From Hofstenia miamia (Eukaryota > Xenacoelomorpha > Acoela), in contig SCFE01000069.1 in the NCBI GenBank assembly GCA_004352715.1, forward strand, positions 1,692,894 through 1,756,893: 64,000 bases of DNA. The letters run 5' to 3'. The position numbers and the translations under genes are program-made. The notes beneath the pieces were generated by a model. It was not told the origin of the DNA and ran no database searches. It saw only the letters and a list, made by a program, of their open reading frames with translations. This document shows positions 1 through 10,429 of this stretch, in pieces; position 1 is the stretch's first letter, and every line of letters starts with the position of its first letter.

Positions 1-94
1 ATTATAATCATTATAAATATTTTTAGTCTTTGTTTCATTCAACCTTTCCTCTCATCTTGACCACACATGATAGTTTTGATGGATTATGTCACAA
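1..94 (-). repeat. LTR end fragment, F2/F4-like
   Basis: The segment ending TTGACCACACATGATAG, then GGATTATGTCACA, matches the outer end of the F2 LTR at 42.55-42.61 kb (same GACCACACATGAT word, then ATTATGTTACA). In LTR sense (minus strand) it would begin TGTGACATAATCC. Only the terminal part lies inside the window, so the element to the left is cut by the window edge. Confidence 0.5.
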
Positions 95-169
95 TATTCC
101 CAGTTTTGAGAACATTTTTTGTTCTTTACCATTGCCTAAAAAAATTTAAGTTATCACTGCAATAAATGA

Positions 170-1090
170 AAGTTCACAACTGTTCTGCATTAGCTTACTA
201 TTAAACCTACATATAGATAGTCCTAAATGTATATAAATATAACTACACCCTGAATACATGTGAACAATCAATATGGTCAGCAGAAATTAGAGAGTTAACA
301 GTAGTAATTGAAGGTCACATATAAAACTGTCTAACATGACAATTACTATTACAACATGTAATATAGATTGGGGTTCATAGGCACCTCGTATGTGTAATAA
401 AGCTTATTATTACACCTTAGCAATTTGGATCTAAAAAAGGTTAGCCTAAACATAACTATCCAGCTATTTGATTACATGAGTTATAATAATGAATGAATCA
501 GTTGGAAAGCTATAACAAAATAAAAACCCCTATACATAGACTTAACTTCACAAGATGGAGGAAGTCCACAGCTACCTGACACATTATGAATAGCTGCATG
601 TGCGTCAGTTCCAAGAGTCACTTTAGTCAAAACTGGGGACCACCAGGCACTACTCATGAACTCAGACATTTAAATGAACTCAGACATTTAGATTTCTATT
701 GAAATGTATAATCAAACTTGATAATACAAAGTAAGAAATCAAATAAAGTAAATTCATCACCAAATAATTCCATTTTGAGCTATTTCTGAACATATTGCAT
801 AAACAATTAAACAATTGGCATGTACCTGTTTGTAGTTCAAATTTGCTTACACTTTGCTAATTCATTCACCTGCTGTTGATTACGCATAGTCATCTGATTA
901 GCTTAAGTGATTTGATCCTTTTAGATTTTGCCAAAACCATTTGCCAATAAACTTAATATCAAAACTGCATAATGGTTTTACAAAAATTAAAAGGATAATA
1001 ATTGTGTTTTGTACAAAAGTATAAGATAAATTAATGATAGTTCTTAGTTACTTTCTTTGTTATGCTTGTGTACCAAATGATTATGCCACA
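170..1090 (-). repeat. LTR, family F4 (minus orientation)
   Basis: The last ~150 bases, ending in TGATTATGCCACA, are repeated with moderate divergence at 58028-58185. The interior resembles the F2 LTR at 41.7-42.0 kb: ATGTGAACAATCAA followed by GGTCAGCA, and AAAGCTATAACAAAATAAAAACCCC against the F2 version. In LTR sense the start is TGTGGCATAATC. The inner boundary near 170 is not sharp and I set it by loss of similarity. No coding sequence is supported here. Confidence 0.5.
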
Positions 1091-1095
1091 GCACT

Positions 1096-1245
1096 AAAGA
1101 AAACAGCTGTGCTCAATTGCCTCTATTCTTAAACGAAAAACCACTAAATGATTATATGAATTTGGAACCTAAACAGAAAATGGACTATGATAAATTAAGT
1201 AATGCTCTCACTGCACAATTCAATAAAGAAAACAGTAGTGCATGT
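1096..1245 (+). pseudogene. gag: gag fragment (capsid region)
   Basis: The reading frame from 1117 contains LPLFLNEKPLNDYMNLEPKQ, followed by DYDKL and a phenylalanine-rich helix. This aligns with the conserved capsid stretch of the full gag ORFs in this window (LPLYLTGAASQHYLLLDAET in F1, FPLYLSGAAYQHYLVLDSET in F2). About 45 residues remain before similarity ends and LTR-like sequence begins. It is a scrap of a third gag lineage on the plus strand. There is no start codon context, and I infer it is not expressed. Confidence 0.55.
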
Positions 1246-1443
1246 TGCTATACATTTGTATCATCATCCATATTAACTAAGCTGCTAATGTTGATTAAGA
1301 AGAAGAATAAAATTGAAACAATTATGAGTAAAAATATATAGTAAAATATATGATCAGTTTAGATAATTTGTACTATGCAACCAAGCAAGAACAAGTGTCA
1401 TTAATTAGAGATTAGTATTTGTCAATAACAATATTTTTGTCAA
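1246..1443 (+). repeat. LTR fragment, F1/F3-like
   Basis: ATCATCC followed by ACTAAGCTGCTAATGTTGAT and AAGAAGAAGAATAAAATTG parallels the start of the LTR at 1566 (ATCAACC, ACTAAGCTGCTAACATCAAA). Both ends are truncated. It sits between a gag scrap and an ORF3 tail, so this stretch is a deletion patchwork. Confidence 0.4.
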
Positions 1444-1570
1444 AACAAGCTGAATTTGAAAAAATCAAATGGGAAGACCAAGAGGCAGAATCAATAGTTG
1501 GAAAAGCAGACACTCTAGTACATGGAGAGTGAGCTGTACAAAAATAACGCAAGCTGAGGAGGGTGTGTAG
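1444..1570 (+). pseudogene. ORF3 C-terminal tail remnant
   Basis: The frame reads QAEFEKIKWEDQEAE, later ADTLVHGE, an in-frame TGA, then QKITQAEEGV and a TAG stop. It matches the end of ORF3 in the copies ending at 6852 (LKITQAEKSV) and 18580. The stop codon at 1568-1570 lies inside the start of the following LTR (TGTAGC at 1566). The purine run AAGCTGAGGAGGG just before the LTR is the polypurine tract. Only ~40 codons survive. Confidence 0.6.
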
Positions 1571-1858
1571 CATCAACCAAATCAACTAAGCTGCTAACAT
1601 CAAATCATGAAGAGAATAAGATCAAAGATGAATTATGATTAAAAATATTATAAAATTATACAATCAGTTTAGATTAATTTTTATTCTGTAATGAAGCAAA
1701 AATAAGTGCTCTTCCATTATTTTTAGCCACCATATTGGCAGACAGGAGATTTATATTTGAAACTGACATGTACTTTTTCTGAAATACTATGAATAGATTA
1801 AATTCAATGGAAGCAATTGATAAAGAAATTCATTTGGAATTCTTAATATTGTTTCTTT
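1566..1858 (+). repeat. truncated LTR, F1/F3-like, 5' part
   Basis: It starts TGTAGC directly after the ORF3 tail and polypurine tract, so it is the 5' end of a 3' LTR. It contains GCCACCATATTGGCAGA and CTATGAATAG at the positions where intact F1 LTRs carry the YY1-like motif and TATA box. Similarity stops near 1858, where a minus-strand protease fragment takes over. Confidence 0.55.
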
Positions 1859-2450
1859 AACAAATAAATTTTTTTGAATTGTGTTATTATTGTTGATTGT
1901 GATAGTGTTGTTTTCAAAATTAATAATGCAATCAATATCTTCTAAGAAGTCTTGTCCTAGTATCAATTGGTATGGCAATTTTAAGTTCATAGTATAAATT
2001 ACAATCAAATCTTGCCTGAAAATTTTACATTTTAATCGAAATTTTAGCCTTTTAAATGTATCCTTTAGTGTTTAAGTAATCACCACTTGCAGAAATTAAT
2101 CTGTAATTTTCTTTTGTTAAATCTTTATGAGTTACACTGATAGAATTTGCACAGGTGTCAGCCATGACAGAATGTGCAGCTCCTGTATCAATTATTGCTT
2201 CAATAATTATGCCATTCTCAGTTACTGGGATGGATTTTTTGTCTGTCAAATTTGTTGAGATTAGAATCTCTCCTGCTCTGTCTGAAGTCAGCACTCTTAC
2301 TCATTTAAAGAATTGGTATCAGTAGTAATAATTTCAGTATCATTGTCTGTATTGGTATAAAAACCTTTGTTATCTTTGATAATGTTAATTTTTAGTATAC
2401 ATTGAAAACATAAATGTCCTTTATGTCCACAGTGGAAGCAATGTATTTTG
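1787..2450 (-). pseudogene. gag-pol: divergent gag-protease fragment
   Basis: On the minus strand a CCHC knuckle is visible near 2440-2397 (C-F-H-C-G-H-K-G-H-L-C-F-Q-C, spacing CX2CX4HX4C). Frame 2294-2052 has the retropepsin active site IDTGAAHSVM, then LISASGDYLNTKGY. Frame 2008-1787 carries the C-terminal protease signature LILGQDFLEDIDCIINF. The last two are separated by a stop and frameshift. The DTG triad is canonical, unlike the F2 copy. The sequence is clearly more diverged than the F1 and F2 proteases, so this is another Gypsy lineage. No reverse transcriptase follows, so it is a fragment. Confidence 0.7.
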
Positions 2451-2766
2451 TCATTGGTAATAACTTGAAGGTCTTCAACAAATTCCCAATGTCAAACTTT
2501 TACAAATGGTCATAAGCTTACAGAATAACTTAATTGAATCCCAAAGCCAAAAATAAAATCTTCAAAAACAATTGCTCAAAGCCTATCATACTACTACTAG
2601 TCCTTTAAAAGCCAACAATAAGATATTTTGTAAATATGAGAAATACTTCAAAAGATTACTCTGTCAATATCACATTACTGGCATAATTTCCACCATAATA
2701 TTATTTTATAAACTCAGAATCTATTTCAATGACATTAAACTCTTTTGAGATCATGTTCACAAGTAT
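2451..2766. other. AT-rich spacer, nothing recognised
   Basis: No long open frame, LTR similarity or tandem structure was seen. It separates a minus-strand protease fragment from a plus-strand ORF3 relic, so a rearrangement boundary must lie here. Confidence 0.4.
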
Positions 2767-3390
2767 ATGTGGGATGTGTTTCCACTTTCTATGGACAATA
2801 TCTTCCATAGAAGACAGAAAAACTCAAAAACAATATTAAAAAAGTATAAACAAAAACTTGCTGATAATTGCAACAATTTAATATACAAATGGCTTCAAAA
2901 GCACTACGTCACTTTTGAGTATCAAAAAGATGTTTACTTCAATAAATCACTTTTACAAAATGGTATTTCATGCAATAGCATTGTTACTGAAAAGTTCCCT
3001 TAAGTCCTACAGAATTGGAACAGCAATAAATGCTCCTAAAAAACAGTACACATTATTTCCACAATTAAAAATGAAATTGAAAAAGTCAAACTAGAAAAAC
3101 TTGGAATCAAAACTCCCAACCATTTACAAGAATCAATATAAATTGTAGATGAAAAATTCATCATCACTAAAGTTCCTATCTTATCTCAACAAAAAGAAAT
3201 TGTTGTTCCCCACCAGTATGGTTCTATTAAAGAGTATGACATGGAAATTCTAAAAACATATTTTGCTACAGAAATTTTTACTAATGAAGAACTAGATATT
3301 CTACTACAACCTCTGCAATTATTAAGCCTTGATGTTGAATGTACACCAGCTAATTTCTTTATTCCCAAACCAACACAGCTTCAATTATGA
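2767..3390 (+). pseudogene. highly diverged ORF3 relic
   Basis: Frame 2767-3003 is open (IYKWLQKHYVTFEYQKDVYF). After stops, the frame through 3150-3390 reads EILKTYFATEIFTNEELDIL, then LQPLQLLSLDVECTP. This aligns with F2 ORF3 (KILCTEVFTKQEIKKMLQP, NQLAVDIECIT) and F1 ORF3 (LRPYNQLAIDVKCIT). The preceding VDEKFIITKV also parallels the ORF3 segment TDDERLLVEI. Homology of the first ORF to the upstream ORF3 part (KQWLLQYVEIL) is only suggestive. If correct, this is an old copy of the same unknown protein, distant from F1 and F2. Function unknown. Confidence 0.5.
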
Positions 3391-3775
3391 AAAGTTGGAC
3401 TAAATAACAAATTTTTGTTGTATCATTTGTATTACCATCTGATAATAAGTGAGTTTATTTTTGATATTATTTGTAAATATGCAGAAAGTGTGAATTCTGT
3501 TAATTTTAATTTTGCTACCCTAGCTTCTAGTATCTTTTGCATTTGCTACTAATAATTTCCCCAACAGTATATTTGATTAACTTTTATTTTAGCATTTTTC
3601 AGTTAACAGATTTTGTAACAATTACACCTTTATTATACTATATCTTATTTATTTTTATTATGTATTTGATCAGTACGATCAATGTTTAGGGTGTCACTTC
3701 AGGTGAAAAGTAAGAAAACCTGAGGCTTCAAATGGTCAAATTTTAAATCTTCTTTAGTCTGAGTGATAGTGGGTA
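3391..3775. other. AT-rich spacer, nothing recognised
   Basis: Low-complexity T-rich sequence without a supported gene, LTR end or repeat. Confidence 0.4.
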
Positions 3776-4066
3776 TTAGGTATAAGGATGAGTATGGTTA
3801 AGAAGTGTGGTTTGCATGTAGCTATAATTGTTGTATTTTCTGTAGTCTAAAATGAGTTGAGAATTAGGTGTTGGAAATGGTTCATCATCTTGCCCATAGG
3901 CCTGATTCTGTAAGAAGAAGTTTGGAATTAACTTGTTCTCTAAATTCTTGTTACCTATGGAATGAACGTGCTCTGGTTTTCTCAAAAGATAGAAGTACAT
4001 AATAACTAGTAGTTTCATTAGTTGTTTCAATATTTCTAAAGATTGAATTGTAATATCCTTTATCAC
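3776..4066 (-). CDS. unrecognised small ORF beside an LTR
   Basis: This is a 96-codon open frame whose C-terminal half (SIGNKNLENKLIPNFFLQN, then DDEPFPTPNSQLI) is hydrophilic and of protein-like composition. Its N-terminal end overlaps the LTR starting at 4049, so the annotated start is not meaningful. I recognise no domain. It may be the tail of a retroelement protein or chance. Confidence is low. Confidence 0.2.
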   Translation of the reverse strand: MIKDITIQSLEILKQLMKLLVIMYFYLLRKPEHVHSIGNKNLENKLIPNFFLQNQAYGQDDEPFPTPNSQLILDYRKYNNYSYMQTTLLNHTHPYT

Positions 4067-5087
4067 TGTTGGTTCCCTGTTACCTTGTTACATTGACTGT
4101 GTTATTGCGGGTAAGGATTTACTTGTTGTTACTGCTTGATTAGTTTCTTCTATTACATTATGTAACCATAAATAACTATTCACTTTTTAGGTGACGAAGC
4201 CATGTGGTAACCTCTACATCGATCTTCCCATGGGCATCTGCCCGAAGCAGATCTCCACATCCAATTCCACCATTCCATCCAATGCTTGAGTGCCACTTCT
4301 CAGCTCAATCAAGATAGCTTATGTGTGCCCTACATTAGCTTGGTGCTTACTCAAGGCATGACACAACTCGACTTAATCTCTATTGTGTGAAAGTGTTATA
4401 TCTACTTGCAACTGGAAACTGTCACTAGTTGTTCATTCAATATTATATGTAGCCATTACCAAAATATATTGGCTTATTTAAATAAATTCTAATTGAACAA
4501 CTTCCTAACCTACATTTACAATTACTACATGTAAGTCATTATCAGTTGATTATAGGTCATTAATTTAGATCTAAAAATATATTAAGATAGTTCCTAAGGT
4601 TTGGTTATCCAACCATTTGTTGAGAGTTAGTTATCTAATACATGTAGAAGAGAAATGCTAGTCGGCTAATCAAGAGAAAACCCCTACACCTAACTTAAGT
4701 GCACTTTCATGGTCTGGCACAGGGACCCTAGAATCATTCCCTGTGATGTATCCAGACCACTACTAAACACTGCTTGATTAGCTCAACATTGTATTAAATA
4801 ATCAAACCATTAATAAGATGAAAAATAAGAATTATAAGTAAAATTCTTTATCAACTCTTACAATAGTTTTAATTGTATTTATAGTAATTTGAAGATAAGT
4901 ACCTGTTGATTCAAATTTAAATGTCTGCCAAGATGGCGGCTAAAAATAATGTAAGCAACATTTAGTCAAAAATGTTTTTATCAACAGATACAATTATCTC
5001 TTTTTTGACCCTTAATCACTTCTTTTTATCTTAGTATCTTCTGTGACGTTTGCAGCTTATTTCTGTTTTATTTTGGATGATGCTACA
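4049..5087 (-). repeat. F1 LTR (solo-like), minus orientation
   Basis: It begins TGTAATATCC and ends GGATGATGCTACA, the two F1 termini, and is collinear with the other F1 LTRs. A short deletion lies just inside the left end (the CTACCAGGC word is missing). The YY1-like motif AAGATGGCGGC is at ~4930. The flanks are TGAAT and ATGGA, which do not form a target-site duplication. On the LTR-sense side no primer site follows. The right neighbour is an ORF3 copy on the opposite strand, so this LTR does not belong to that ORF3. Confidence 0.75.
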
Positions 5088-6852
5088 ATGGACTCACTTG
5101 ACAGTGAGCTGAGCACCAGTAGACCACTAAGGATTACACAGCTACACACCCCTCTGATAGCACATCTGAAAGAACAGTGTGTTCAAAAGATAGAAAGAAT
5201 TGAATGACGAAAATAGATGGTGAAACCCTGCATCTGTACTTCATGGGAACATTAAAAATGAGAAATAATGCATACTGAAAGCTGTCATCAGAAATGAAAA
5301 GTCATATACAATGGATAGTGAAAACAGAGGCAGCAATTTACCCATAGTACTAGACATGCAGAAAAGACCAATGGTCAATACAATAATAAGCTATCAAAGA
5401 GACCTGGACGAGATGGTAGAAAGAGCATACATGAGCAGCACAGTTCAGGTCACCTTTGATGAAAACTTCACATTGGAATTATGGAATTATGGCGTACATT
5501 GAACAAATTGCATGAATACTGGAGATTAATATCAACAAAGATAACTTAATGATTATACACATTTTAAAAGAGAAAGAATACAACAAAAATCTGGAAAAAC
5601 AGCTAAACCAAATGTAAGGATTGCAAGAGTGCAGGGCAAAAGAATAGTGATCGTCAGGAGAACCACATTCAAAGAACTACCATCATTCCTGGGTGAGTTA
5701 CAAATACAAGTAGAAAACGTGTTCATATGGGAGAAAATAATGACGGAGTCAAAGGTCACGGAATTGATTTGCCTAGATTTGCAAATCAATTACTGGGGAG
5801 CCTATTGCAGATTGGTGGTAGATCTGTGTATAGCCATAGACTTATACAAACAAATAAAAACCATAGTGATAACAACAGATGCAGAGGACATAGAGAAAGC
5901 AAATACACTATTCATCAAGTGTAGCCTCAAACAAAGGAAAGAACACATAAAAAGGATACAAGAGATATGGAATGAAAATCCTTATCTGTACTCCACCAAA
6001 GACAGTTTCAATCCCAATGGTACTCCCAAGGTGGAGAATACATAAGAATGCAAAGATTGCAAAACATTCCTATACAAATATAAAACTTACATGAATATGA
6101 AAGAAGGAGCAAAAGCAATAGTCAAGAGAGATGATTATAAAAAGACAAAGGATATACTACTCAATAACAATAACAAGGAAAGTGTATATGTTAAGGGATT
6201 GATAACTCCTTATCAACTATACACTCAATGAAAACTAATACATGAACTATTATAAGAACTGCAAGATGAAATAGATAATCAAACAACAAAGGCAATCATG
6301 CTGTTTTCAGGAGTGAACAATGTAGTATGGTTGGATCTATGGGATAAGAAATACTGCTTCTATGATGTCACAAAATGAGTAGAAATAGTGACAATGCTGA
6401 TATTAAATAAGAATGATCCAACAAAAATAATGGAAGAAGAGGTGAGGGAGAACATAAGCTTCTTCTATAAGGATGTGGCAAATACAAGGAGCCTCAGGAG
6501 AGTCTTTACATTCTTTTATATGAACACAACGATATGTGAAGAGATGGTATACACAAGCAGAGCAGACACACAGATGACGTTGATGATAGCAATAAAAGGC
6601 ATCCATCTGTATAGAAAGTTCTGCTAGATCTTCTCACCAATATCAAAAAATATTAAAGAGGCAAAATTTCTACAATACCGCAGTACAGTAACAACAGAGA
6701 GAGAGGCGATACTGAAAGTAACAATACAACCTGAATTTGCAACAATGAGCTGGAGCAATCCCCAAGCAGAAATGATAATTAAAAAATCGGATGAATTGGT
6801 CCACAGAGAACAAGCTGTGCTAAAAATAACGCAAGCCGAGAAGAGTGTGTAG
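5088..6852 (+). pseudogene. ORF3 copy, internally deleted, F3-linked
   Basis: The N-terminal region has LPIVLDMQKRPMVNTIISYQ, then MSSTVQVTFDENFTLE, matching F2 (IPIVINTQNRPVCNTIIAY) and F1 at 10.6 kb. A second block (NVFIWEK, then ANTLFIKCSLKQRKEHIKRI) runs to ~6045. About 370 codons present in F2 are missing. The frame then resumes with the C-terminal block NNKESVYVKGLITPYQLYTQ, MLFSGVNNVVW, KNDPTKIMEEEVRENISFFY and TSRADTQMTLMIAIKGIHLY. It ends ITQAEKSV-TAG, with the TAG inside the LTR at 6848. Several stops and frameshifts make it non-functional. No signal peptide or membrane helix is seen. Confidence 0.7.
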
Positions 6853-7945
6853 CATAATCCAAAGCATAATGCTGCTAAGAAGAAAGAAGATCAGATGATT
6901 AGTCAATATTGAGATCAAATTATGATTATTGATTAAAAAACAGTTTAAGTTTAATTATCACATTATCTTTGTAAATGCAACTAAGTATTAATATAGCAAA
7001 TTAGTACTTGTTGTCAAACAATTTGACCAAACAAAGGGGGTGAACTTGCTTCCATTATTTTTAGCCATTTTTGGCAGATGATCTAAATTTGAATTTCAAA
7101 TGACATGTACTTTTTGAAATTAACTATAAATAAGCTAGAAATCAATTTGGAAATTGTTGAAGTAAATTCTTTGAAAATCTTATCTTTAGATTTCATATCA
7201 GTTTGCTTATTTATAAATGATGTCAAGCTAAATGGTAAATGCAGTAGTAGTGGTTTGGGCACATATTGGGAGTGACTCAAGGGTTCTTGATACAAACCAT
7301 GAAACTGCATTTAAGTTTGGCATATTATTAGGAGTTTTTCTCTGTTTAGCTGACTATTGATTCTTTTATTTACATGTATATAATAATTGATATCAGTAAA
7401 AGGGCTGAATAGCCTACTGTAGGTTATACATATTTTATCTTATAGACTTAGGTGACCTATAATAGACTGATAAATAGACTGAGCATGTATTATTGTAATT
7501 TAAATGTAAGGGAGGAAGCTGCAAGTTATTATATAATTTATTTCAATTAAACAAACTAAAGCCAATAGTTTTAGGTAATGTCTTGAGTAATAATTATTAA
7601 GCAGCTAGTGACATTGCAAGGTTGCAAAGTATCATAAATACACATTGCAAATTGTGTTTAAGTCAGTTACAAACAGCATTGAGAGCTGAACTGAGTTAGG
7701 ATAGGGAACACATAAGAATATCATTGAGCTGAGGTTTGGAACCACTTGATCAGTGATGGAAACACATGTGGATTGATTCAGGGATCAGAGTCGGCTGGAG
7801 GCCACAGCCAGATCATGGAACAGAACTACAATGGTGGTATACCTAAGCAGTATCAAATTATTCTAGTTAAGTAAAGGTTAATGAAACATGTTTCAAATGA
7901 GAATAAAGGGGTGACATAAGTACATCCCTACCTGCATAGTGTAAA
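6848..7945 (+). repeat. F3 LTR, plus orientation, 3' truncated
   Basis: It starts TGTAGCATAATCC right after the ORF3 stop context and polypurine run GCCGAGAAGAGTG. It is homologous in inverted orientation to 9061-10174 and to 29823-30610 (shared words TGGTATACCTAAGCAGTATC and GGTTAATGAAACATGTTTCA with 29.87-29.95 kb). The terminal part that would end GATGTTGCA is missing near 7945, where a local tandem duplication starts. Confidence 0.7.
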
Positions 7946-8108
7946 GAAGAATAATTTAAAAGAATAACTTAATCTCTGTTAACACTTGGTTGCAGATGCT
8001 ACACTATATAAAGAACATCCCTACCTGCATAGAACAAAGAAGAATAATTTAAAAGAATAACTTAATCTCTGTTAACACTTGTTTGCAGATGCTACACTAT
8101 ATAAAGAA
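7922..8108. repeat. 93-bp tandem duplication (2 copies)
   Basis: ACATCCCTACCTGCATAG recurs at 8015, 93 bases after its first occurrence at 7922. The intervening bases (AAGAAGAATAATTTAAAAG, then TGCAGATGCTACACTATAT) are nearly identical between copies. It straddles the truncated 3' edge of the F3 LTR. Confidence 0.85.
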
Positions 8109-8309
8109 CTGTTTTGATGTTTTCATAGCCTGCTCTACAATCATTATGCTCTTAATCTTAATTAACTGTTTCACATTCAGTTTCTATGATTTCATTCTGC
8201 AAAAACTGAGGTTAATCTTAACCATCAATGTCAAGCAATATTTCGTTTTTCATTAATAAGCCACACTTTTCAACAATGGTTTGTAGAGCTTATTCTTCTT
8301 TCTATTAAT

Positions 8310-9060
8310 AATTGTTTACAAAGTAGACTGAACACTGTGAGAAAAATAACTTAATTTAGTTTCATTCATGGCAGCCCACATGCATTTCCTTAGTGCATCC
8401 ATAGCAATGTTAATGTCAGAATAACATATACTGAGTTTGTTTCTTATAATCATAGAGCTAATTTTACTAAAAGTGTTCTGAAATGTTACACATGAAATTT
8501 TTCAAAGTTGTTCATCACTTTTTGTTTTATCAGGTGGTGCATTAATTTTTACTTTCTGCAACAGCCAATTCTTTGTATTCCATGATAGCATACATAATAC
8601 TATCTTGTGCAGGCTCTGACTGTCCATCTTATCATGGTCTTTTCTACATAAAGGTTTTTTTGTAAAAATTGTAGCTAATATCCATATGGCAAAAACATCA
8701 GGACTGTAATCCTCATTGAATAATTATCTTTTAAAAATGTTCCTACCATCCATCTTCTATGCCCACATTACCTCTAACAGCACCCATTTGACTGATGGTT
8801 TAAAGCAACTTAACATACTTGAATTGTAGTATATGATTTAATGACCCTTTAGACACTGCTGCATGTCCTTAAAAAATGAAACAACTTCAGTTGAACACTC
8901 TAATATTTTACCATGATATGGTCTTCTTATGTCAGATAATCCTTCTCTTATCAATTCCAATGCCCTACTTTGTGCAATATAGCAAGGATGTATTACTTTG
9001 TTGCAAGCTTTCAACATTTTAGCTTTCCTCTCCAGATTTGGGTGATTGAAACATGTATAT
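8310..9060 (-). pseudogene. unrecognised degraded coding segment
   Basis: Frame 9068-8838 reads FNHPNLERKAKMLKACNKVI, then IAQSRALELIREGLSDIRRP. A second minus-strand frame from about 8730 to 8310 is open for ~140 codons with one TGA (NEDYSPDVFAIWILATIFTK, KMDSQSLHKIVLCMLSWNTK, ALRKCMWAAMNETKLSYF). Codon-like composition over two blocks suggests real coding ancestry. No domain is recognised, and it has no similarity to the gag, pol or ORF3 seen elsewhere here. It lies between inverted F3 LTRs, so it could be captured host sequence, the internal part of another element, or a pseudogene. Confidence 0.4.
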
Positions 9061-10174
9061 TGCAACATCCTCTACCAGGCTTTGTTATCTGATTTCTTTG
9101 TTATACTGTTATCATTACAATAATACATTAGTGGGTAGGGATGTACTATTCTTATACTGCTTGACTTCTACATTATTAATCCCATTAACTATAATTAATA
9201 GATGGCATAATAAACACTATTTTGGTGATGAAGTTTCAAAGCATCATTTCCAGTTGATGGTAGTTGGGCATCTGCTTAGAGCAAATCTCCACATCCAGTA
9301 CCAAACACTCTATGTTTCAGTTGAATGAGTTCCACCTCTCAATGATGTAACTTATGTGTACCCTATCCTAGCTTGGTGATTACTCAAGACTAGACACAAC
9401 TCAACTTAGTCTCAATTTGTAAAGTGTACTATATACTTGCAACCTGGATTGTTACTAGCTGCTTAATTAATATTGTATTTAGCCATTACTGAAATATATT
9501 GGCTTTATTAAACTAATTAAATATCTAGCAGCTTCCTACCCTACATGTAATAATTTATACATGCTCAGTCACATTATTGGTCACATTATATTCATTAATT
9601 TGGATATAACATAATGTAGATATAAATTCCTAAGATTGGCTTACTAGCCTTATCTTGAATTAATTATCATTATACATAATAATAATTGATAGTCAGCTAA
9701 ATGGGAATAAAAACTCCTAACCATATTCCTAGCATCAGCGCACCTCTGTGGCTTGCCACAAGGAACCTTGAATCATTCCCATGATGAATCCTTGCCACTA
9801 CTAAACATTTAGCTGAACATTCTATTAAGTAATCAAAATATAGCAGAAACAAGTATAAGAATTCTGTAGAAATATTTTTAGCAATTGCTACAGTGAGTTT
9901 GAGTTTATTTATTGCTAATTTCAAAAAGTACCTGTTGATTTCAAATTTTGAAATGTTTATCTGCCAATGTGTCTCTTTGTTTTGCCAAATTAGTAGAATC
10001 AACAAATACTAATTCTAATCAATTACACTAATATTTATTGGAGGCAAAATACAAACTAATTTAAGTTGATAATAAAGTTTTATAATATACATCTAATCAC
10101 ATTTTAAATTTGATCTTAAATTTCTTTGACTGACTTTCTTTCATTAGCAGCTTAATTTGTTGGATTATGCTACA
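9061..10174 (-). repeat. F3 LTR, minus orientation
   Basis: It runs from TGCAACATCCTCTACCAGGC to GGATTATGCTACA and is collinear with F1 LTRs in general layout. It is closer to the LTR at 6848, as the GGATTATGCTACA end shows. The left terminal dinucleotide pair is TG...CA. On the minus strand, downstream of the LTR, TATACATGTTTC does not resemble a primer site. It is probably a solo LTR or an orphan end. Confidence 0.7.
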
Positions 10175-10429
10175 ATATGGAGGAAAACACATGAATGGTT
10201 TTAGAAGAAACAAAATCACTCACTACTAAACAAACAGATTGGATTTAGATCCCATACATTTGGATTCAACACTCTCCAGGCATGGACTTCTCTTTGAGGC
10301 AACTCATGTTTTTCAAATATTTTTTATTAGTTAAATAAAATCATCAAAATCCTTTTCCTTAAAATAGATTAAGTTATCAAATTTATAACAACAATTGTTG
10401 CTGGTATTTATCAAAGAAATCTCTTTATC

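Noticed and set aside
10190-10330. Short plus-strand frame NHSLLNKQIGFRSHTFGFNT resembling a LINE reverse transcriptase motif.
   Set aside because: Only ~25 residues with nothing supporting it upstream or downstream; could be chance or a tiny fragment.
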